Source of the DNA: an uncultured Solirubrobacteraceae bacterium
Lineage (GTDB): Bacteria > Actinomycetota > Thermoleophilia > Solirubrobacterales > Solirubrobacteraceae
Length of the DNA stretch: 6,237 bases
Direction: 5' to 3'
NCBI GenBank assembly: GCA_955652345.1
Contig: CATPBV010000305.1
Location: forward strand, 1 to 6,237
Shown here: positions 1-4,918 of the stretch, piece by piece
Position numbering within the stretch: the stretch's first letter is position 1
How the letters are laid out: each line of letters opens with the position of its first letter
Translations under genes and position numbers: made by a program
Notes under the pieces: generated by a model
What the model was told of the DNA's origin: nothing
The model's input: only the letters and a program-made list of their open reading frames with translations
Databases searched by the model: none

Positions 1-1327
1 GCATGAACGGTTCGCTGCGCCCGGGCTCGGCGCGGGCGAAGCCTGGCTCGATCTCGGGGAGGTCCGACACCTCCGGGATCCGCCATGGCTCCGACGAGGA
101 CGCCAGGAAGGTGTCCGACAGAAGGATCACCGGCGTGCGGTAGCGAATCGCGATGCAGACGGCCTCGAACGCCGTCTCGAAGCACCCACCCGGCGTGCTC
201 GGCGCCAGGACGGGCAGCGGGGACTCGCCGTGGCGGCCGTAGAGCGCCATCAGCAGATCAGACTGCTCGGTTTTGGTGGGCATTCCTGTCGACGGCCCGG
301 CGCGCTGCACGTCGACCACGATCATCGGCAGCTCGAGTGCCGCGGCGAGCCCGATCGTCTCGGCTTTCAGATCCATTCCGGGGCCGCTCGTGGCCGTGAC
401 CCCGAGCCGCCCTCCGAACGCGGCGCCAAGCGCCATTCCGGCGGCGGCGATCTCGTCCTCCGCCTGGATCGTGGTCACCCCGAAGCTTGTGTGCCGTGAG
501 AGCTCGTGCAGCAGCTCGGAGGCGGGCGTGATCGGGTAGCTCGCGAGCAGCAGCGGCAGCCGGCTGCGCACGCTGGCGGCGATCAAACCGAGCGCCAGGG
601 CGGTGGTGCCGTTGACGTTGCGGTAGACCCCCGGCGGCGCGTCGGTCGCCGGCTTGACGTGGTATTGGACGTCGAGCAGTTCGGTTGTCTCACCGAATGC
701 CCAGCCCGCACCGAAGGCCGCCAGGTTCGCCTTCAGCACCGTCGGCGTGGGCGCGAACTTGTGCTCGATCCACCGCTTGGTGACGTCGGTGGGCCGTCCG
801 TAGAGCCACGAGAGAACCCCAAGGGCGAACAGGTTCTTGGCGCGAGATGCCTCGCGGGTGGATGCCCCCTCGACGGCCTCGACTGCCCGGACCGTCAGGG
901 CGCTCATCGGGATTCGGTGCACCCGGTAGGCGGCCAGCGAGCCGTCCTCGAGCGGGCTCTCGGCGTAGCCGGCCTTCTCGAGGTTGCGCTTGCTGAACGC
1001 GTCCTCGTTGACGATGATCGTCGCGCCGCGCTGGAGCTCCGGGAGGTTCGCCTTGAGCGCGGCCGGGTTCATCGCCACGAGCACGTTCGGCGCGTCGCCC
1101 GGGGTGAGGATGTCGCTCGACGCGAAGTGGATCTGAAACGCCGATACGCCGGCCAGGGTGCCGGCTGGGGCGCGGATCTCGGCGGGGAAGTTCGGAAGCG
1201 TCGCGAGGTCGTTGCCGAGCACCGCGGTCGCGTCGGTGAACCTGCTTCCCGCCAGCTGCATCCCGTCCCCGGAATCGCCCGCGAAACGGACTACGACCCG
1301 GTCGCGCTCTTCAACTGCCTTGGTCAT
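1..1327 (-). CDS. korA: 2-oxoacid:acceptor (ferredoxin) oxidoreductase, fused gamma-alpha subunit, 3' end outside window
   Basis: This is the alpha subunit, with the gamma domain fused at its N-terminus, of a thiamine-diphosphate 2-oxoacid:ferredoxin oxidoreductase. Such enzymes oxidatively decarboxylate 2-oxoglutarate or a related acid to acyl-CoA and pass the electrons to ferredoxin in the cytoplasm. The first 442 codons are visible and the reading frame runs off the left edge; relatives are roughly 600 residues or more. The gamma domain covers about residues 10-185 and opens with FAGDSGDGMQLAG (15-27). The alpha (pyrimidine-binding) domain begins near residue 240 and shows SYPITPASE (263-271), ATSGPGMD (312-319) and AGPSTGMPTKTEQSD (343-357), all family hallmarks. 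The start is the ATG at 1327, preceded by GAAGG with a very short spacer. The beta subunit (korB) would be expected just beyond the left edge. The family call is firm; the 2-oxoglutarate specificity is inferred from similarity to the actinobacterial KorA type. Confidence 0.95.
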   Translation of the reverse strand, partial: MTKAVEERDRVVVRFAGDSGDGMQLAGSRFTDATAVLGNDLATLPNFPAEIRAPAGTLAGVSAFQIHFASSDILTPGDAPNVLVAMNPAALKANLPELQRGATIIVNEDAFSKRNLEKAGYAESPLEDGSLAAYRVHRIPMSALTVRAVEAVEGASTREASRAKNLFALGVLSWLYGRPTDVTKRWIEHKFAPTPTVLKANLAAFGAGWAFGETTELLDVQYHVKPATDAPPGVYRNVNGTTALALGLIAASVRSRLPLLLASYPITPASELLHELSRHTSFGVTTIQAEDEIAAAGMALGAAFGGRLGVTATSGPGMDLKAETIGLAAALELPMIVVDVQRAGPSTGMPTKTEQSDLLMALYGRHGESPLPVLAPSTPGGCFETAFEAVCIAIRYRTPVILLSDTFLASSSEPWRIPEVSDLPEIEPGFARAEPGRSEPFM

Positions 1328-1357
1328 GCCTTCACTGCGCGCGGGTCACCGATCGCG

Positions 1358-1363
1358 ATTGTA
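1358..1363 (-). promoter_or_regulatory. candidate -10 box of the korA promoter
   Basis: Read on the minus strand this is TACAAT, five of six matches to the sigma-70/SigA consensus, in very GC-rich surroundings and 30 bases before the korA ATG. No TTGACA-like -35 element stands at 16-19 bases, so an activator or a weak -35 would be needed. It fits korA having its own promoter separate from the two genes upstream. Confidence 0.35.
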
Positions 1364-1401
1364 CGAAGCGGCACGGACGCGCCGGGGGCTTCGACGACGC
1401 G

Positions 1402-1418
1402 GCTAACAGGCTCTTAGC
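1402..1418. repeat. short inverted repeat upstream of korA
   Basis: GCTAA and TTAGC are perfect inverted 5-base arms around a 7-base centre, in an otherwise GC-dominated intergenic region. It lies about 40 bases upstream of the candidate korA -10 box, where an activator site could sit. The arms are short enough to occur by chance. Confidence 0.3.
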
Positions 1419-1440
1419 TTCCAGGCGCGTCCGGTTTGCC

Positions 1441-1453
1441 GGGCGCGGCGCCC
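1441..1453 (-). terminator. GC hairpin just after the 75-aa gene, possible terminator
   Basis: The sequence GGGCGCGGCGCCC folds into a 5-bp all-GC stem with a 3-base loop, 5 bases beyond the stop codon of the minus-strand gene at 1459. A second small CCGG/CCGG hairpin follows at once in the direction of transcription. There is no T-tract, which is common for actinobacterial terminators, so termination is plausible but not shown. Confidence 0.3.
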
Positions 1454-1458
1454 TTCGC

Positions 1459-1686
1459 TCAGCGCCGGCGGTTGCGCGGATGCTCCTTGGCGGCGCGTTC
1501 ATTGCCGCGCTTGTAGTTGCCCGTCAGCCGGGCCATGAGCTGCTGCGGGTCGCCTGTCTCGACCTCGAGAAGAAAGCTGGCCGCGGCCGCCTCGCGCAGC
1601 GTCGCCGCGTGCGTGCTGTGATGCCTGATGACGACATCGCCTGAGCTGAGCACCTCAAACGCGAACCCCTCCGGTGCCTTTCCCAT
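1459..1686 (-). CDS. small basic conserved-type hypothetical protein, 75 aa
   Basis: I do not recognise a named family. The 75-residue product starts with a compact segment of likely beta strands (residues 8-21, FAFEVLSSGDVVIR). A helix rich in Ala and Leu follows (about 27-43), then a strongly basic tail ending in NRRR. There is no membrane span, signal peptide or cysteine, so a cytoplasmic and perhaps nucleic-acid-binding protein is possible; this is inference from charge only. The same frame stays open for 172 more codons upstream, but that part reads as arginine- and serine-rich nonsense overlapping the next gene and is a shadow. I therefore chose the ATG at 1686; a GTG two codons earlier is an alternative. 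No strong Shine-Dalgarno sequence is present. It follows the 226-aa gene on the same strand after 55 bases that contain a strong hairpin. Confidence 0.65.
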   Translation of the reverse strand: MGKAPEGFAFEVLSSGDVVIRHHSTHAATLREAAAASFLLEVETGDPQQLMARLTGNYKRGNERAAKEHPRNRRR

Positions 1687-1701
1687 CGCCACAGCATGCC
1701 C

Positions 1702-1728
1702 GCTCAGCCGACGAGCGTCGGCTCGAGC
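1702..1728 (-). terminator. strong intergenic hairpin between two minus-strand genes
   Basis: AGCCGACG and CGTCGGCT are perfect 8-base inverted arms (1706-1713 and 1716-1723) around AG. Outer arms GCTC (1702-1705) and GAGC (1725-1728) extend the stem with a single bulged base at 1724. The structure begins 13 bases after the stop codon of the 226-aa gene and ends 15 bases before the ATG of the 75-aa gene. It lacks a U-tract. It could be a U-less terminator, an RNA-stability stem setting different levels for the two genes, or a protein-binding site. Confidence 0.5.
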
Positions 1729-1741
1729 TGTGCGTCGCCTC

Positions 1742-2422
1742 CTAGCGCGGGTCCGCGCCGTCCACGTTGAAGTACCGCACGACCTCGGCGCGAAACACGT
1801 AACAACCGTCGTCGGCCGGCTCGGGGGCATTGCTCGGGCCCTCCCCGGCCGAGCCGATCGAGAGGCCGAAGCGGGCGATCGTGCGCTGGCCACCTTCGTA
1901 GTCGCCATAGAGAACGTCGACCGCAAGCCGTCCTCCGCTCTCGACGCTCCTTCGCACGCTCTCGCGGTCCGGGTCCGATTGCTCGCGGATCGCTCCCTGC
2001 CAGAACCCGGGCTCGCCGGCGGGAATGTAGATGTCCCGCTGCTGCCGGGGAAACTCATCGATGTTGGGAGCGTCGGAGAACGTGCCGCCGTCGACCGCCA
2101 CGGCCCGCCACCCATGGATGACGGCCAGTCCTGTCCCGCCATTCCGTACCGCGAGGCCGAAGTAGATGTTTCCGTTGGCGGGCAGGTCGACATTGCCCCC
2201 ATGCGGGGGGATCGTGAACATGTGCCCGTCGCCGAACCTCACCAGCTGCTCCGGGTCCTCGGTCCGTGAAGGGATCAGAACGGGGCGCAGGCCCGCGAGC
2301 AGCGAGCGCTCCGCGACGCGGGCCGAGCGGTTGGCCGATTTGACCGAGCTGAACGTCGCGAGCGCCAGGATCAGCGTGCCCCCTGCGGTGGCCAGCGAGG
2401 AAATCGTCACCCAGTCTGCCAC
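1742..2422 (-). CDS. single-span membrane protein of unknown function, 226 aa
   Basis: The product has an N-terminal hydrophobic stretch (about residues 6-25, ISSLATAGGTLILALATF). A short basic/helical linker follows (28-42, KSANRSARVAERSLLAG), then a soluble region of about 180 residues. The order 'membrane segment, basic helix, RPVLIP' is familiar from many uncharacterised actinobacterial proteins. The soluble part contains an immunoglobulin-like or beta-sandwich style phrase, FGLAVRNGGTGLAVIHGW (88-105). No catalytic motif is visible. Positive residues follow the span, which suggests the soluble part stays in the cytoplasm (inference). The start is the GTG at 2422, with AGGA (2434-2431) eight bases before it; a second in-frame GTG lies at 2410. 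The start codon sits inside a perfect inverted repeat. The gene is divergent from the diguanylate cyclase across about 184 bases and heads a minus-strand run towards korA. Confidence 0.8.
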   Translation of the reverse strand: MADWVTISSLATAGGTLILALATFSSVKSANRSARVAERSLLAGLRPVLIPSRTEDPEQLVRFGDGHMFTIPPHGGNVDLPANGNIYFGLAVRNGGTGLAVIHGWRAVAVDGGTFSDAPNIDEFPRQQRDIYIPAGEPGFWQGAIREQSDPDRESVRRSVESGGRLAVDVLYGDYEGGQRTIARFGLSIGSAGEGPSNAPEPADDGCYVFRAEVVRYFNVDGADPR

Positions 2423-2427
2423 TGGGT
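2409..2427. repeat. perfect inverted repeat over the start codon of the 226-aa gene
   Basis: The 7-base arms ACCCAGT (2409-2415) and ACTGGGT (2421-2427) flank a 5-base centre. On the minus-strand mRNA the first two bases of the GTG start codon lie in the stem and the last base begins the loop; the AGGA Shine-Dalgarno sequence lies just outside the stem. It could hinder initiation as RNA or serve as an operator as DNA. Confidence 0.5.
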
Positions 2428-2475
2428 CTATCCTAGAGCCGAGGTGGCACTTGGGAGCGGCGCACGGTGCCGGGG

Positions 2476-2490
2476 AAGGAGCGCGAGATG
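2476..2490 (+). promoter_or_regulatory. strong Shine-Dalgarno plus ATG, out of frame, upstream of the cyclase
   Basis: AAGGAG at 2476-2481 is followed after six bases by an ATG at 2488, a textbook initiation site and stronger than that of the cyclase itself. The frame it opens runs to 2862, overlapping the cyclase start in another frame, and its later part reads like a shadow (Ser/Arg-rich). It could be an upstream ORF that tunes cyclase translation, or chance. Confidence 0.25.
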
Positions 2491-2606
2491 GATTCGGCGC
2501 TCGGCCTACGCGATCCGGCGAAATCGGGCGCAGTCAGTAGTTTTCCACCGCGAATCCGAGGTCCTCTGCGGAGTTGCTACGGACGCGCCATGCCGAGGCA
2601 TGTGCT

Positions 2607-3731
2607 ATGCGTGGTGAACCGCACACTTGGCTGTGCCCGACGGACGAGGATCGCGCTCGCGTGCTCGAGAACTCCTCGCGGGTCCGCAGAGCTCGCCTGG
2701 TCGCAGCGGCGGTCATCGGCATCTCGGCGATCGCTGCGGTGCCCAGGTACGGGTGGTGGCTGCTGGGCGTGTTCGCGATCGCGTTCGTGCCGATCCACTC
2801 GCTCGAAGCTCGCATGCGCCGCAGCCCGCGACCCGAGTACCACGCCGCCTTCAACATCCTGATGACGCAAGCGGCGATCGCCGCCGCCGCAGCGGTGACC
2901 GGTGGCCCGACGAGCCCGGTGCTCGCGCTGATCGTGGTCCCGACGGCGTTTGCGGCGGCGCGCTTTCGCTTCCGCGTCACGATCGTTGCGACGGTGATCC
3001 CGATCGTGGAGCTGTTGATCGTGACGTTCGGACTGAACTTCCACAAGACGCTCGCCCATCCGGCGTGGCTGATCATCGCGATCGACGTCGTGATCGGGGT
3101 CTCCGCCGCGGCGCAGGCGCTGTTCGGCGCCGAGGTGCACCACCGCAAGACTGCGATCCTCGACCCCCTCACCGGGCTCCTGAACAGACAGGGTCTCGAG
3201 CGGCGCTTCGAGGAGCTCGCGGAGCAGGCCCGGCTGATGAACGCTCCGGTCTCGGTTCTGATGTGCGATCTCGATCACTTCAAGGCGATCAACGACTCGC
3301 ACGGTCATGCGACCGGGGACGCAGTGCTGCGCGACGTCGCCTACGAGCTGCGCAAGCAGCTGCGCTCGTTCGAGCTGATCTACAGGATCGGCGGCGAGGA
3401 GTTCCTCGTGGTGCTGCCGGGCGCGACGATGCCCTCAGCACTGGCGCTCGGGGACAACCTGTGCGAGGCGACGCGCCATTGCGGCTCGCAGGGCCTCTCG
3501 GTCACGCTGTCCGTGGGCGTTGCCACGCTGCGAGGATCCGACGTCAGCTTCCGCCACATGTTCGAGGCCGCCGACCAGGCGCTGTACTGCGCCAAGCGCG
3601 ACGGCCGCGATCGCGTCGCGTCCGCGCAGCCCGCGCCCGCGCCCGCCGACGGGGGAGGCGACGAGCCGGACCAGCCTACGGGCGAGCCGGCGCGGGACGA
3701 TCTCCCGGCGCCGGCTACCTGGGCTGTCTAG
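2607..3731 (+). CDS. membrane-bound GGDEF diguanylate cyclase, 374 aa
   Basis: This enzyme makes cyclic di-GMP from two GTP. An N-terminal membrane module has about six hydrophobic segments (roughly residues 31-46, 48-66, 82-98, 102-119, 123-143 and 152-173) and probably acts as an anchor or sensor. The GGDEF domain spans about 181-340: DPLTGLLNR (186-194), metal/substrate region CDLDHFKAIND (220-230), GHATGD (233-238), and the signature GGEEF (262-266), so the catalytic site looks intact. The inhibitory I-site position holds RSFE (253-256) instead of RxxD. A Pro/Ala/Asp-rich disordered tail ends the protein. I chose the ATG at 2607, preceded by GAGG with an 8-base spacer; a TTG at 2574 would add 11 residues but has no suitably spaced ribosome site. 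No EAL or HD-GYP domain is attached. It is convergent with csp, with only 4 bases between the stop codons. Confidence 0.93.
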   Translation: MRGEPHTWLCPTDEDRARVLENSSRVRRARLVAAAVIGISAIAAVPRYGWWLLGVFAIAFVPIHSLEARMRRSPRPEYHAAFNILMTQAAIAAAAAVTGGPTSPVLALIVVPTAFAAARFRFRVTIVATVIPIVELLIVTFGLNFHKTLAHPAWLIIAIDVVIGVSAAAQALFGAEVHHRKTAILDPLTGLLNRQGLERRFEELAEQARLMNAPVSVLMCDLDHFKAINDSHGHATGDAVLRDVAYELRKQLRSFELIYRIGGEEFLVVLPGATMPSALALGDNLCEATRHCGSQGLSVTLSVGVATLRGSDVSFRHMFEAADQALYCAKRDGRDRVASAQPAPAPADGGGDEPDQPTGEPARDDLPAPATWAV

Positions 3732-3735
3732 TCGA

Positions 3736-3939
3736 TTACAGCTTTACGACGTTGATCGCCTTCGGGCCCTTCGGGCCGGCCTCCTCCTCATAGGAGACCT
3801 TGGTGCCCTCGGTCAGCGACCGGTAGCCGTCGGCGTTGATACTGCTGTGGTGGACGAACAGGTCGCGGCTGCCCTCGTCGGGCGTGATGAAGCCGAAGCC
3901 CTTGTCGTCGCTGAACCACTTGACCGTTCCGGTCGGCAT
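3736..3939 (-). CDS. csp: CspA-type cold-shock protein, 67 aa
   Basis: A single cold-shock (OB-fold) domain of standard length. It binds single-stranded RNA and DNA and acts as an RNA chaperone that keeps transcripts unfolded for translation. The start MPTGTVKWFSDDKGFGFI carries RNP1 (KGFGFI, residues 13-18), and RNP2 follows as LFVHHSSI (27-34). The C-terminal part has the usual GPKGPKAINV ending. The ATG at 3939 is set by a very strong Shine-Dalgarno run six bases upstream. The gene is divergent from arfB across about 168 bases that would hold its leader, and it converges with the diguanylate cyclase. Whether it is cold-induced or constitutive cannot be told from the sequence. Confidence 0.97.
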   Translation of the reverse strand: MPTGTVKWFSDDKGFGFITPDEGSRDLFVHHSSINADGYRSLTEGTKVSYEEEAGPKGPKAINVVKL

Positions 3940-3945
3940 CTGGAG

Positions 3946-3954
3946 TCCTCCTCC
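3946..3954 (-). promoter_or_regulatory. very strong ribosome-binding site of csp
   Basis: On the minus strand this reads GGAGGAGGA, two overlapping near-perfect anti-Shine-Dalgarno matches, with a 6-base spacer to the ATG at 3939. The adjacent CTCC (minus strand) can pair with the first GGAG around a 5-base loop, a weak stem that could slightly mask the site. It indicates high translation of csp. Confidence 0.8.
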
Positions 3955-4103
3955 GTAGCTTGAAGTGCTGCCACCGCGGAGGATGCGACGCTGCAACTGC
4001 CCCGAGGTCTGCACTGCACCTACCGCCCGGATTCTTGCGAGCGGCCTTTTCGCGCGAGACGGTAGCACGCCCCGCAACCCTTCATGCTTCTGGCGATGGA
4101 CGA

Positions 4104-4119
4104 CCCGATGATCATCGGG
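4104..4119. repeat. 16-bp perfect palindrome over the arfB start
   Basis: CCCGATGATCATCGGG is identical to its reverse complement over all 16 bases and contains the proposed arfB ATG (4108). As RNA it would give a 6-bp stem with a GATC loop holding part of the start codon; as DNA it has the symmetry of a dimeric-regulator operator. It also encodes P-M-I-I-G, so codon choice could have produced it. Confidence 0.55.
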
Positions 4120-4512
4120 CGCCACGCCGCGATCCCGCTCTCGGAGATCGTCGTGCGCGCCTCCCGCTCCTCGGGCCCAGGCGGCCAGCACGCCAACGTC
4201 ACGGCGTCTCGGATCGAGGCCTCTTTCGATGTCGCCGCGTCCGCTTCGCTCACCGACGAGCAGAGGCGCCGGGTGATCGCCCGGACGGGGCCGCGGGTGG
4301 TCGCCGTCGCCCAGGATGCGCGCAGCCAGGCACGCAACCGCGAGCTCGCGCTCGAGCGCCTGCAGGCACGGCTCACCCGGGCGCTGGCGGTGCAGAGACC
4401 CAGGCGTGCCACGCGACCGTCGCGCGAGGCCGTCCGCAAGCGCCTGGACGCGAAACGCCGACAGGCGGTCCGTAAAAGCCGCCGCCGGCCACCCGCGGCC
4501 GAAGAGGGATGA
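4108..4512 (+). CDS. arfB: alternative ribosome-rescue factor ArfB (GGQ-domain peptidyl-tRNA hydrolase), 134 aa
   Basis: ArfB enters ribosomes stalled at the end of mRNA lacking a stop codon and hydrolyses the peptidyl-tRNA, without a codon-recognition domain. The catalytic motif is SSGPGGQHAN (residues 21-30, GGQ at 25-27). After the catalytic domain comes the conserved QDARSQARNRELALERL (69-85). The C-terminal tail is strongly basic (about 98-128, RPRRATRPSREAVRKR onward), as expected for the helix that probes the empty mRNA channel. This tail separates ArfB from RF1/RF2, as does the short length close to the 140 residues of E. coli YaeJ. The start is uncertain: in-frame ATGs lie at 4084, 4096 and 4108. 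I prefer 4108 because MIIGRHAAIP matches the family N-terminus and a weak GATGGA lies upstream; none has a strong ribosome site. Its stop overlaps the start of the NYN gene. Confidence 0.93.
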   Translation: MIIGRHAAIPLSEIVVRASRSSGPGGQHANVTASRIEASFDVAASASLTDEQRRRVIARTGPRVVAVAQDARSQARNRELALERLQARLTRALAVQRPRRATRPSREAVRKRLDAKRRQAVRKSRRRPPAAEEG

Positions 4513-4901
4513 GCGTGCGCTGGCTGGTGGACGGCATGAACGTGATCGGCACACGTCCGGATGCCTGGTGGAAGGACCGGGACGCAGCGATGCTGCGGCT
4601 GGTCAACGCGCTCGAACGCTGGGCGGCCGAAGGCGGCGAGGACGTGACGGTGGTGTTCGAGCGCGCGCCCTCCCCGCCGATCCGCTCAACCGTGATCGAG
4701 GTCGCGCACGCTCCTCGCCCGAAGGCGAACGCCGCGGATGACGAGATCATCCGGCGCCTGCGGGCCGATCCCGCGCCGGCCTCGGTACGGGTGGTCACGT
4801 CCGACCGCTGGCTGGCGGACCGGGCTTTCGGCGAGGGCGCAACCGTCGAGGGCGCCGAGATGTTCAGAGCACGCCTGGACGAGGAGCAGCGCTGGAGCTA
4901 G
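4509..4901 (+). CDS. NYN/PIN-like (YacP/Rae1-type) ribonuclease, 130 aa
   Basis: A small NYN-domain protein of the YacP (DUF901) type, a PIN-like metal-dependent RNase fold; the Bacillus member Rae1 cuts mRNA in the ribosomal A site. Acidic positions typical of the fold are visible: WLVDGMNVIG (residues 5-14, Asp8 and Asn11), ADDEII (76-81) and VVTSDRWLADR (95-105, Asp99 and Asp104). The second strand ends VVFER (48-52), where relatives often have VFD. It is shorter than Bacillus Rae1 (about 170 residues) and lacks that protein's C-terminal extension, but the length is normal for actinobacterial relatives. The ATG at 4509 overlaps the arfB stop in an ATGA junction, with purine-rich GAAGAGGG immediately before it, so it is translationally coupled to arfB. 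Nuclease activity and ribosome association are inferred, not shown. Confidence 0.88.
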   Translation: MSVRWLVDGMNVIGTRPDAWWKDRDAAMLRLVNALERWAAEGGEDVTVVFERAPSPPIRSTVIEVAHAPRPKANAADDEIIRRLRADPAPASVRVVTSDRWLADRAFGEGATVEGAEMFRARLDEEQRWS

Positions 4902-4918
4902 GAGAACTACGCGCGCGT

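Noticed and set aside
506..1417. 303-codon plus-strand open frame
   Set aside because: It is antisense to korA, whose minus-strand frame carries clear family motifs; the plus-strand product is Arg/Gly-rich without recognisable domains.
1687..2202. N-terminal two thirds of a 247-codon minus-strand frame that ends with the 75-aa protein
   Set aside because: This part overlaps the 226-aa gene in another frame and reads as Ser/Arg-rich nonsense; only the last 75 codons look like protein.
2727..3614. Four GCGATCGC octamers (2727, 2775, 2874, 3607), resembling the cyanobacterial HIP1 palindrome, all inside the cyclase gene
   Set aside because: Three are in-frame Ala-Ile-Ala codons in membrane helices and one is Arg-Asp-Arg; none was seen elsewhere in the window, so codon use explains them.
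3765..3777. GGCCC/GGGCC hairpin as terminator of the cyclase or csp
   Set aside because: It lies inside csp, is made by the repeated Gly-Pro-Lys codons and has no T-tract, so it is mentioned only as a possibility.
2627..3793. 388-codon plus-strand open frame overlapping the cyclase
   Set aside because: It is a shifted-frame shadow of the GGDEF gene, with Arg/Ala-rich low-complexity translation; the cyclase frame has all the motifs.
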